DNA of 64,000 bases, taken from positions 97,349 through 161,348 of the forward strand of contig DASXUQ010000017.1 of the NCBI GenBank assembly GCA_036504735.1, given 5' to 3'. Below are positions 41,107 to 48,482 of this stretch, in pieces; positions within the stretch are counted from its first letter, which is position 1; every line of letters begins with the position of its first letter. Position numbers and translations under genes: made by a program. This DNA comes from a bacterium (GTDB lineage Bacteria > Electryoneota > RPQS01). The notes beneath the pieces are model-generated. The model was given only the letters and a program-made list of their open reading frames with translations. It ran no database searches and was not told the origin of the DNA.

Positions 41107-42417
41107 ATGCGTATCAGGAACCTGCTTTTGCTCGCCATTTTGACGTGCGCACTTTCGCTCCCGGCACTGGCCTCGCGGTTCTTCACCGCCCATCTAACCG
41201 GCTCGCAGGAAACACCGCCCAACGCCTCACCGGCCGCGGGCAACGCAACATTCTTTCTGGATGACACGGGCGACAGCCTCCATTTCAATTTGGCTTGGAG
41301 CGGGCTTACGGGTACGTTCACGGCGACACACATTCACCATGCCCCTCCGGGTGTGCCCGGGGCAATCGTCTTCAGCTTGGTTCCATTTGTTCAGGGCAAC
41401 ACTGCCATCGGTGCATGGGCTATTCCCGAGTCCAGCAAAACGGACCTCCGCGCGGGTAATCTCTATGTCAATGTGCATTCTTCCGTGTTCCCCGCCGGAG
41501 AGATTCGTGGCCAAATTCTGTCCGGCGCCGACACGGCTCAGTTCGAGAACGATGAAGTTGGACGGGGATACTGCATCCACCTGCAATCTGATACCTCGGC
41601 CCCGTCGGTCATTCGCCTGATCGGTGTGAGAAGTGGACAGCGTCCGGTGGTTACGATCCGTCTTGGCTGTCTGTTCAACGGCACGCCCTGTGATACGGTC
41701 AACGATGAAGGCGGCGGCATCGATACCAGTTGCACCCCTGCCACCCAGTTTGTGCTCTCGCCCGATTGGGTCTTCGCCGACAGCGTCTTTACGCGGACCA
41801 TAACCGGTGACGGCTGTGTCTGTGTCACCCTTGACCAGATCCTGCCCGTGGAGTTCGGGCGTCTGACTGCGGAGGTAGAGGGCAACTCGGTGGCCCTGAA
41901 CTGGAATACCGCATCGGAAAGCAACCTGAACTACTTCGAGGTCTCGCGGAATGTCGTCGGCCACGATCAGGCTATTCTGCTCGGCCGGGTCAACGCCAGC
42001 AACACGCCGACAGGAAGCACTTACCGTTACCTCGATGAACATGCCATTGCCGGTGTCACCTATCGCTACACCTTAAGCGTCGTGGATATGTCCGGGGCAA
42101 GCACCACACTGGCGAGTGTGAATGCCACTCCCGGCGGAAGCGCCACAGAGGTCACCAGCTATGCCCTCTATCCGAACTACCCCAATCCCTTCAACCCGTC
42201 GACCCAGATCAACTTCGATCTGAAGGAAAACGGCACGGTGATGCTCACCGTGTACGATTTGCTGGGCCGCCACGTGGCCGATCTGGTCAACGCTGCCATG
42301 GCGGCGGGGCATCATTCGGTGGCTTTCGCCGGCGCCAGCCTGCCCAGCGGCGTCTATGTCTATCGTCTCGAGGTTAACGGCTTCACAGACCAGAAGAAGA
42401 TGGTGCTTCTGAAGTAA
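41107..42417 (+). CDS. Secreted CHRD-domain protein with FN3-like module and sorting tail
   Basis: A 436-residue exported protein. The signal peptide ends LPALA. The CHRD domain spans about 25-145 (FFTAHLTGSQETPPNASPAAG, GTFTATHIHHAPPGVPG, AGEIRGQIL). A cysteine-containing middle region (residues 160-255) follows with the form F-N-G-T-P-C-D-T-V. An FN3-like module comes next (LNWNTASESNLNYFEVSR), then the C-terminal sorting domain NYPNPFNPSTQINFDL to QKKMVLLK. CHRD domains bind proteins in chordin; their bacterial role is unknown. The start ATG at 41107 has GAGG upstream. The gene is convergent with the VCBS-repeat gene. Confidence 0.88.
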   Translation: MRIRNLLLLAILTCALSLPALASRFFTAHLTGSQETPPNASPAAGNATFFLDDTGDSLHFNLAWSGLTGTFTATHIHHAPPGVPGAIVFSLVPFVQGNTAIGAWAIPESSKTDLRAGNLYVNVHSSVFPAGEIRGQILSGADTAQFENDEVGRGYCIHLQSDTSAPSVIRLIGVRSGQRPVVTIRLGCLFNGTPCDTVNDEGGGIDTSCTPATQFVLSPDWVFADSVFTRTITGDGCVCVTLDQILPVEFGRLTAEVEGNSVALNWNTASESNLNYFEVSRNVVGHDQAILLGRVNASNTPTGSTYRYLDEHAIAGVTYRYTLSVVDMSGASTTLASVNATPGGSATEVTSYALYPNYPNPFNPSTQINFDLKENGTVMLTVYDLLGRHVADLVNAAMAAGHHSVAFAGASLPSGVYVYRLEVNGFTDQKKMVLLK

Positions 42418-42441
42418 TATCACCGGCGCTGCGTTGTCATA

Positions 42442-42473
42442 AGAAGAGCGGACCTTTCGGGGTCCGCTCTTCT
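42442..42473. terminator. Shared hairpin between convergent genes
   Basis: A 13-bp perfect stem (42442-42454 with 42461-42473) and a six-base loop. T-tracts are weak on both sides, but the position between two stop codons supports bidirectional termination. Confidence 0.6.
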
Positions 42474-42501
42474 GTCATCCTGCTGTTTCAACCGCCAAAA
42501 C

Positions 42502-44283
42502 CTATTTCAGCAACAGCACCTTCTGTTGGGCGATCTGGTCTGCCGCCTGCAGCCTCACCACATACACCCCGCTGGCCACGTTGACCGGATTCCACATCGC
42601 GCGGTGCTCTCCGGCGCTGACGCTGGAGTTTACCAAATCCGCAATATGCCGCCCCAGCACATCATAGACTGCAAGCCGCACGTAGCCTGCCGCCGGCAGA
42701 CTGTACCGGATGTTTGTCGATGCGTTGAAGGGATTCGGATACGCTGCGTCCAGCATAAAGTTCTGCGCGGGTTTGGCCGCTGGCTCGGCACTGAGTTGCC
42801 CTTGGTACACGGTCAGCAGGTGGTTGATCTGAGAGGGTACCACATCGGAGAGCTGCGGATACTCTTCGGGAGTCATTACGGCGCCGCTTGCGAAGTAAAT
42901 CCGCAAATCGTAGTGCCCATCCTCATTCAGCACGAAATAGTTGTTGAACCCGTCCCGAGCCACGTTGGAGTAATTGAGTTCAGACACCTTCAAAAGGGTA
43001 GACCCGCTGTGCGGATAGACTTCGACACGCGTGTGCCAGCGGTCCTTCTCCCCGTTTGGGCCAAGAACATTCACTTCCAGCCGATTGGAATGATGGATCA
43101 GGTCGTTGCGGAACAACCGGTCAGGCAGGTCCTGCTGAGCGAGATAGAGATCAAGGTCCCCGTCCCTATCGTAATCCGCCCACAGAGGAAAGCCATCTGC
43201 GGCAAAATCCATCCCGAGTTCCGGCGCAATATCCGTGAAGTAAATATCCATACCATTCAGGCTGTCCATCCGGAAAAATTGATTTGCCGCCTGACCATCT
43301 CCACAGCCGCCCGGACGCGCGGCATAGAAGTCCATGTCTCCGTCCATGTCATAGTCCGCCACGGCATACCGTGCTCCGTACGGGAAGCCTCCCCAACTGC
43401 CGGTCGTCGTGCCGTGCACCGTCATTTCGGTAAAGGTTCCGTCGTGGTTGTTGTGCCAGATGCTGTGATAATTGGTGCCGGGAGTCAAGAGATCAGGATA
43501 CTTGTCATCGTCAAAGTCTACCCAAGCGCAGCCGAAGTCCGAAGGTATCCCGGCCAACCCGGCGGCTGCGGTTGAATCCCGAAAGACTCCGTCGCCCACG
43601 TTTATGTACAGGTGATTGGCCCCACCAATCGTCGTGGTATACAGGTCAATATTGTGGTCCAGGTTGATGTCGCTCTCGATGAAGAATGCGCCCCAATCAA
43701 GATTCGGCAACTGCGACCTTGCTGTGACATCCGTAAAGTGATTATTCCCGTTATTCAGATACAAAGCCCAGGAATCACTGAACTCCAGCATCAGATCCAT
43801 CCATCCATCATGGTTGATATCCAGCCAGGTGGGACGGGTTCCGCCGTAACGGGGTGTGATCCCCAGTTCTTCTGTGCGATTCACATAAGTGCCGTTTTCA
43901 TTGACCAGCAGACGGATGTGCGAACTGTAGCAGTCAATATACACATCGTAGTCGCCGTCGTGATCGAAGTCCATCGGCACGCAAGTTCCGGCATCCGCGT
44001 CTGAAGGCAGACCAATATCCGTCAGTCCGGTAAAATGATCGCCGTCGTTACGAAATAACATGCTGGGTTCAAAAAAACGATGGGTTCGCAGGAGGTCCAA
44101 GTCTCCATCGCCGTCATAATCATACCAGAATACTCCTCCGCACGACCCGGTCTGATTCAACCCCAGTTCCGGAGCCACGTCCACAAAGGCCGGCTGGGCC
44201 AGTGCGGTTGTCGCCCACAAACACACGACCAATGCGCCGATCCAGAGCCCTGCCGCAGTGCATAGCTTAGTAGTGCTTTTCAT
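42502..44283 (-). CDS. Secreted FG-GAP/VCBS repeat protein with sorting tail
   Basis: A 593-residue exported protein. ATG at 44283 has GGGAGG at five bases. The signal peptide ends ALAQ. It contains about seven repeats with calcium-binding cores such as DYDGDGDLDLL, DFDHDGDYDVY, DINHDGWMDL, DFDDDKYPDL, DYDMDGDMDFY and DYDRDGDLDLY, the pattern of an integrin-like beta-propeller (FG-GAP/VCBS). An Ig-like region follows, then the C-terminal sorting domain AAYPNPFNASTNIRYSL ending QQKVLLLK. It likely sits on the cell surface and binds polymer or protein; an enzyme role is not indicated. The promoter is at 44384-44412. Confidence 0.9.
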   Translation of the reverse strand: MKSTTKLCTAAGLWIGALVVCLWATTALAQPAFVDVAPELGLNQTGSCGGVFWYDYDGDGDLDLLRTHRFFEPSMLFRNDGDHFTGLTDIGLPSDADAGTCVPMDFDHDGDYDVYIDCYSSHIRLLVNENGTYVNRTEELGITPRYGGTRPTWLDINHDGWMDLMLEFSDSWALYLNNGNNHFTDVTARSQLPNLDWGAFFIESDINLDHNIDLYTTTIGGANHLYINVGDGVFRDSTAAAGLAGIPSDFGCAWVDFDDDKYPDLLTPGTNYHSIWHNNHDGTFTEMTVHGTTTGSWGGFPYGARYAVADYDMDGDMDFYAARPGGCGDGQAANQFFRMDSLNGMDIYFTDIAPELGMDFAADGFPLWADYDRDGDLDLYLAQQDLPDRLFRNDLIHHSNRLEVNVLGPNGEKDRWHTRVEVYPHSGSTLLKVSELNYSNVARDGFNNYFVLNEDGHYDLRIYFASGAVMTPEEYPQLSDVVPSQINHLLTVYQGQLSAEPAAKPAQNFMLDAAYPNPFNASTNIRYSLPAAGYVRLAVYDVLGRHIADLVNSSVSAGEHRAMWNPVNVASGVYVVRLQAADQIAQQKVLLLK

Positions 44284-44383
44284 GTTCGCCTCCCGTGATG
44301 GTATTCAGGCCCGATGTCTTTTCGGATACTGCGGTCTTGCCGCACATTCACCGTCTACTGCCTTCCGCCAACTACCATCTGCA

Positions 44384-44412
44384 ATTTTACTACCAAATTC
44401 CTCGAAAGTCAA
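44384..44412 (-). promoter_or_regulatory. Sigma70-type promoter of the VCBS-repeat gene
   Basis: Minus strand: TTGACT (44407-44412), 17-base spacer, TAAAAT (44384-44389), about 95 bases before the start codon. Confidence 0.65.
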
Positions 44413-44556
44413 TAATCGGGATGTTCCTGTCCGGATTCTTCATTTCAACATAACATGCTGATAATATGAGGCTGGCGTACCACTGCCGGCAATCATGCAG
44501 GAAAGGTGCTGTATCCTATCGTCCAAAGGCCCTGGTGTGCCTCCCCGCAACATCCA

Positions 44557-44591
44557 CAAAAAAACCGGTGGTTGATCGCTCAACCACCGGT
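44557..44591 (-). terminator. Terminator of the ACIII/cytochrome oxidase operon
   Basis: A 12-bp perfect stem (44564-44575 with 44580-44591), a four-base loop, and seven or more T on the minus strand, 26 bases after the coxIII stop. Confidence 0.88.
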
Positions 44592-44616
44592 CTCCCGCCT
44601 TGCCCGCCTGGACAAC

Positions 44617-45417
44617 TCAAAATAGATAGATCGTAAAGAAGAGAAAGATCCAAATCAGATCGACGAAATGCCAGTACCACGTCGCGGCGATGAAGCTGAA
44701 ATGCCGCTTCGGATCAAAATGCCCCAGCCGCAGCCGGATCCATACTAGCATGAGAAAAATCAGCCCCACGGTCACATGCAGCCCGTGGAACCCGGTCATC
44801 GAGTAGAAGGATGTTCCATACGTGCCGCTGGTCTGGGTAAACTTGTCGTAGACTTTCAAAAAGCCCCAATCATATCCCTGAAAGCCTAAGAAGACGACGC
44901 CCAGCACAATGGTGAGCAGCACCAGCCAGCTCGCCGCGCGGCGCTTGTCGCGCAACAAGGCCGTATGTGCCCACTGCATCGTGGCGGAGCTGAACATCAG
45001 GATCAGCGTAGCTATCGCCGGCAGATGCGTCGCCAACTTGGGCGCGCCCTGGGGCGGCCACTGCGCCGCGTGAAACCGCGCGTAGTAATGGTGCGCAAAC
45101 AGCGCTCCAAAGATCGCCGATTCCGATGCCAGAAAGAGCAGCACCCCCATGCGCAGGCCGCGATCCTCCTGCATTACATTGGGAATATGCTCCATCTCGC
45201 CGATCATGTGATTCGCCCAGCCCATCAGGCAGATCACCGTCGCCAGTCCCGAGAAGACGAGCAGTCCCGTGCCCCAGGACCCGGCCCACAATTCCATCAG
45301 CAGCCCAAGCGCCAGAAATCCTAAGGCGATTGCCAGTGCGAACGGCCAGAGACTCGGCGGAGTCACATGGGCGCTCCCCTGATCGCCCTTATCGGCTGAA
45401 ACCGAAGACATCGCCAT
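44617..45417 (-). CDS. ctaE: Cytochrome c oxidase subunit III
   Basis: A 266-residue membrane protein with seven helices. ATG at 45417 is preferred because it overlaps the stop of the small upstream gene (TGATG); an upstream in-frame extension would be polar and unlike the family. Signatures: LLFLASESAIFGALFAHHYY, MTGFHGLHVTVGLIFLM, and the end HFVDLIWIFLFFTIYLF, the classic COX3 C-terminus. The conserved family Glu is present in A-S-E-S-A. It stabilises the oxygen-reducing subunit and the proton path. It is the last gene of the operon. Confidence 0.93.
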   Translation of the reverse strand: MAMSSVSADKGDQGSAHVTPPSLWPFALAIALGFLALGLLMELWAGSWGTGLLVFSGLATVICLMGWANHMIGEMEHIPNVMQEDRGLRMGVLLFLASESAIFGALFAHHYYARFHAAQWPPQGAPKLATHLPAIATLILMFSSATMQWAHTALLRDKRRAASWLVLLTIVLGVVFLGFQGYDWGFLKVYDKFTQTSGTYGTSFYSMTGFHGLHVTVGLIFLMLVWIRLRLGHFDPKRHFSFIAATWYWHFVDLIWIFLFFTIYLF

Positions 45418-45581
45418 CAGTGGTATCTTTCCGTCGAAGGTGATGTATTGAATCCGTAATGTCTGAGGTACAGACTGCCCCAAGTGGCCATGCCCAGCAT
45501 GATCGCCACCAGTATCCACACCAGCGTGCGGTTCTTCTTTCTCGTCTGAGAGTCGGGCAGGTTTAGAGTCTGACTATGCAT
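45417..45581 (-). CDS. Small single-helix protein of the oxidase operon
   Basis: A 54-residue protein. ATG at 45581 has GAGGA six bases upstream. A basic N-terminus (DSQTRKKNR) precedes one membrane helix (TLVWILVAIMLGMATWGSLYL) and a short polar tail. The stop overlaps the coxIII ATG (TGATG), and the gene lies between ctaG and coxIII, the same place where many Proteobacteria encode the tiny DUF2970 protein. It is therefore probably a minor subunit or assembly factor of the oxidase. No family can be named from sequence. Topology by the positive-inside rule puts the N-terminus in the cytoplasm. Confidence 0.75.
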   Translation of the reverse strand: MHSQTLNLPDSQTRKKNRTLVWILVAIMLGMATWGSLYLRHYGFNTSPSTERYH

Positions 45582-45603
45582 CGCGCTTCCTCATTGCCAT
45601 CCT

Positions 45604-46179
45604 TCACTTCGTAGCCTCGGCCACATTGGGAACTTTCCGCCCTGTCTGCATGTCTTCGCGTTTCTTTTCGAACAGCGTGTAGTTGATGGTCACCTGTTGC
45701 ACCGAAGAATCCAAATCGGCGGAGATCACCGAAATCACCGGAAAGACCTTTTCTTCGCGCGGTCCGAGAGCCTGATCGTCGAAGCAGAAGCATTTCATCA
45801 TCGTGAACTTCTTGGCCGCGTCCTCCGGCAGCACCGAATGCACGGGACGGAAGTACACGCTGTCGTCCGACATATTGACAAAGTGATATTCGTTGTTGAA
45901 CCGCTGCCCGGCCTTCACCGTCTGAATGGCGTACTTCGGACGGAAATAGACCGGCAGCTTGCCCGCCACCACACCCGTAAACAGGACTTCAATCTCGCGC
46001 CCGTTACTGCTTTCCTTCACGTTGGACAGCGGCGAGATGGCAAACCCCAGCTTCTGGCACACCATGCGGAACAAAGGCACCTGCGCAAAGGCAAAGCCGA
46101 ACATCGCCAATAGAAACGGCACAATTACCAGCAAGGCCAGCTTCCTGTTCCGCCTTTTCAGAGTATGGATATCGTTCAT
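45604..46179 (-). CDS. ctaG: Cytochrome c oxidase copper chaperone Cox11/CtaG
   Basis: A 191-residue membrane-anchored protein that inserts CuB into subunit I. One N-terminal helix (LALLVIVPFLLAMFGFAF) is followed by a periplasmic Ig-like domain with the copper motif KCFCFDDQ (two Cys, one residue apart) and the family stretch VYFRPVHSVLPEDA. The first residues after the helix (VPLFRMVCQKLG) are also typical. It lies between ctaB and the small single-helix gene, the standard order. Expression is probably from the common operon. Confidence 0.94.
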   Translation of the reverse strand: MNDIHTLKRRNRKLALLVIVPFLLAMFGFAFAQVPLFRMVCQKLGFAISPLSNVKESSNGREIEVLFTGVVAGKLPVYFRPKYAIQTVKAGQRFNNEYHFVNMSDDSVYFRPVHSVLPEDAAKKFTMMKCFCFDDQALGPREEKVFPVISVISADLDSSVQQVTINYTLFEKKREDMQTGRKVPNVAEATK

Positions 46180-46196
46180 AAGATCATCACTAAAAC

Positions 46197-47129
46197 CTAT
46201 CCTATAGCCTTGTCCACCATCAGCGCCACAAACAGCGACATCAGGTAGACAATCGAATACTTGAACAGACCCCAGGCCTCAGCCGCCTCGCCCTGCCGCC
46301 AGATGCGGAAGGCTTTCCAGGCAAAGGTGCCGCCGAGTCCCAGTGCCGATACAAGGTAGAATCCTCCCGCGCCCAGCCACATCAGCCCAAGGCTCAGGGC
46401 CAGCAGCCACAGCGTGTAGATGAAAATTTGTTTGCGGGTTTCGTCATCGCCCTTCACCACCGGCAGCATCGGCATCCGCACCGTCTCATAATCGCGTTTC
46501 AAACACAGTGCCAGCGACCAGAAATGTGGTGGAGTCCACAAGAAGATGATTCCGAACAGCAGCCAAGCCGTCACGCTCACCTCTCCCGTCGCCGCTGCCC
46601 ATGCAATAATCGGCGCCATGGCTCCCGCCGCTCCGCCGATCACGATATTCAAATGGGTGCGCGGCTTCAGCCAGAGTGTGTAATAGAGGCTGTAGAAGAG
46701 AATGGTCGCCGCCGCCAGTCCCGCCGCGAGCCAGTTGAACATCAGCCCGAAGATCGCCACGGAAGAAATGCCGATCGTCAACGCAAAGGCTAACGCTTCA
46801 TTCGGCGTCACCTTGCCCAGCGGCAGCGGTCGCTTGCGCCGCGTACGGCTCATCCGGGCGTCGATCTCCCGTTCGAAGTACTGGTTCAGAGCGTTGGCCG
46901 AACCGCCTGCAAGCTCCAGCCCCAAAATGATCGCCGCGAACTTCAACGGTTCGTGCAACAGACTTCCTTCCATCACCACCGCCGTTGCCCCGGTCAGCAC
47001 CACCAGCAGCATGATTTCCGGCTTGGTGAGCTGCGCCAGATCCAGCAGTTTCGTCAGCAGGGCCCGCAGCGAGAAGGCCATGCCGGGATTCGATTCAATC
47101 AGTTGCTGAGGGAGAATATGCTGCTTCAT
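46197..47129 (-). CDS. ctaB: Protoheme IX farnesyltransferase (heme O synthase)
   Basis: A 310-residue UbiA-family prenyltransferase with nine helices that adds a farnesyl group to heme B. The active-site loop is NALNQYFEREIDARMSRTRR, with the N-x-x-x-D-x-x-x-D type metal residues, followed by KRPLPLGKV. A second loop has LKRDYETVRMPMLPVVKGD. The start at 47129 overlaps ctaA by 35 bases without a good ribosome site; ATG at 47081, just after the ctaA stop, would remove 16 residues before the first helix and is an alternative. It works with CtaA to produce heme A. Confidence 0.93.
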   Translation of the reverse strand: MKQHILPQQLIESNPGMAFSLRALLTKLLDLAQLTKPEIMLLVVLTGATAVVMEGSLLHEPLKFAAIILGLELAGGSANALNQYFEREIDARMSRTRRKRPLPLGKVTPNEALAFALTIGISSVAIFGLMFNWLAAGLAAATILFYSLYYTLWLKPRTHLNIVIGGAAGAMAPIIAWAAATGEVSVTAWLLFGIIFLWTPPHFWSLALCLKRDYETVRMPMLPVVKGDDETRKQIFIYTLWLLALSLGLMWLGAGGFYLVSALGLGGTFAWKAFRIWRQGEAAEAWGLFKYSIVYLMSLFVALMVDKAIG

Positions 47130-48192
47130 GTGTGATCATCAGTAGTATTACAAATAGAGTTAGTCCCGTAGCCAGATGCGCCAGTGACATCCAGAAGGGC
47201 GCCTTCATCATCAGAGTGCCAATGCCGAGCAGCATCTGCAACGCCAGGATCGTCGCCGCGCCGCGCAAAGCAATCCGCCCGCGCGCGCTCAAAGGCACCT
47301 TCGCGCCGCGAATAATCAGCGCCACCACATGCGCCGCCACGACCCACGCCAGCCAGCGATGCACAAACTGGATAAATACCTGGTTCTGCACCACGTTCAA
47401 AATTCCCGGCTGAAACCAGTCCGCCCACAGCAGATGTCCCGGCGGAATCAAAAACCCGCCCATGCTCGGCCACGTGTTCAGAATCAAACCCGCCCCCGTC
47501 CCCGCCATCAATCCACCGAACAAAATCTGCAAATACGCCGTGCCCGTGGTGATCCACGAAAGACGCCGCAGCCGCTTGCGCTCCACCGGCGCCGTCAGCG
47601 GATCTATCGACAACCGCAGCGTCGCCCACAGCAAAACTCCCAAGAACACAAAGGCCGTTCCGAGGTGCGCGGCCACCATCGCCGCCTGCAAATCGCTCTT
47701 GACCACAATCCCGCCGAGCCCCGCCTGCACAAACAAAATCACCGCCGCCGGAACCAGGAGTCCCCGCACTCCGGGCCAAACGCCCTTTTGCCGAATGGCC
47801 TTTACTAAGACAATCAGAAAGCCAATGACCACCAGTGCCGCCAGCAGGCGATGCATATACTCGATGGCAAACATCGTCTTGAACGTGCTCAGTCCCAGAT
47901 CTTGCACGTTGTACTGCCCGCTGGACCGCGCCACTTCCTGAGCATAGGTCTGATACACGGCCTGCCAGCCGCTCTCCGTCATGGGCGGCAAGAGACTGCC
48001 GTTGATAATCGGCCAATCCGGAATCGACAGTCCCGATCCCGATAGCCGGACCACTCCGCCCCACAGAATCAGCACGGAGGAAAGAATACACAGAAACAGC
48101 AGCCACGACGCTAATTTCCGCGCCGCACTCCTGGTCACCCCTGCCTCCCTAACTGCTTCCACGTGCCGATCATACGGTAAACTGTGCTCCAT
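47095..48192 (-). CDS. ctaA: Heme A synthase CtaA (Cox15 family)
   Basis: A 365-residue protein with eight helices in two halves. Signatures: LILWGGVVRLSGSGLSIPDWP, the heme-ligand EYMHRLLA, and in the second half FVHRWLAWVVAAH. The conserved HLGTAF-type region is HLGTAFVFLG. It oxidises the methyl group of heme O to give heme A. The start at 48192 lies at a normal distance from the candidate 49-residue ORF upstream. It overlaps ctaB. Confidence 0.92.
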   Translation of the reverse strand: MEHSLPYDRHVEAVREAGVTRSAARKLASWLLFLCILSSVLILWGGVVRLSGSGLSIPDWPIINGSLLPPMTESGWQAVYQTYAQEVARSSGQYNVQDLGLSTFKTMFAIEYMHRLLAALVVIGFLIVLVKAIRQKGVWPGVRGLLVPAAVILFVQAGLGGIVVKSDLQAAMVAAHLGTAFVFLGVLLWATLRLSIDPLTAPVERKRLRRLSWITTGTAYLQILFGGLMAGTGAGLILNTWPSMGGFLIPPGHLLWADWFQPGILNVVQNQVFIQFVHRWLAWVVAAHVVALIIRGAKVPLSARGRIALRGAATILALQMLLGIGTLMMKAPFWMSLAHLATGLTLFVILLMITHEAAYSPSATD

Positions 48193-48274
48193 GTGCGTGC
48201 CTCACTATAAGGTTCATGAATATTCGAACTCTGCCGCGGTGTCGGCTGCTCGCAGCCGGCCCTTGTTGCGTCGC

Positions 48275-48300
48275 CGCGTGGGGTGTCTTTACCCCGCGCG
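48275..48300. other. Intercistronic hairpin between the 49-residue ORF and ctaA
   Basis: A 10-bp stem (48275-48284 with 48291-48300, one G-T pair) and a six-base loop, without a T-tract. It may protect or process the operon mRNA. Confidence 0.45.
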
Positions 48301-48331
48301 TACTCATCCCGCTCTCATCTGCCGGGTATCT

Positions 48332-48481
48332 TTACCATACAAACACCAGCGCAAACTCTCCCAGTTGCTTCGTGCCTTCGGTAAACTTTCCATGCACAGC
48401 CACCACGGTGTGCGCTTCCCGCACGATGCGTTTATCTATCTGAACATCCACCTTTGGCTTCTGGCGTTTGCCTTTCAGCAT
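48332..48481 (-). CDS. Candidate small charged protein directly after coxI
   Basis: A 49-residue frame whose ATG (48481) comes one base after the coxI stop, with GAGG six bases upstream inside the coxI end. It opens MLKGKRQKPKVDVQIDK and ends GEFALVFVW, with no signal peptide or membrane helix. Codon use looks similar to its neighbours. I know no family for it. It may be a minor oxidase-associated protein, or a chance frame created in the 290-base gap before ctaA. The tight position and ribosome site are the only support. Confidence 0.42.
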   Translation of the reverse strand: MLKGKRQKPKVDVQIDKRIVREAHTVVAVHGKFTEGTKQLGEFALVFVW

Positions 48482-48482
48482 T

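Larger units (their letters stand above)
44284..44616. other. Intergenic region, 333 bases
   Basis: Contains the promoter of the VCBS-repeat gene (44384-44412) and the terminator of the oxidase operon (44557-44591), both on the minus strand. No gene seen. Confidence 0.7.
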
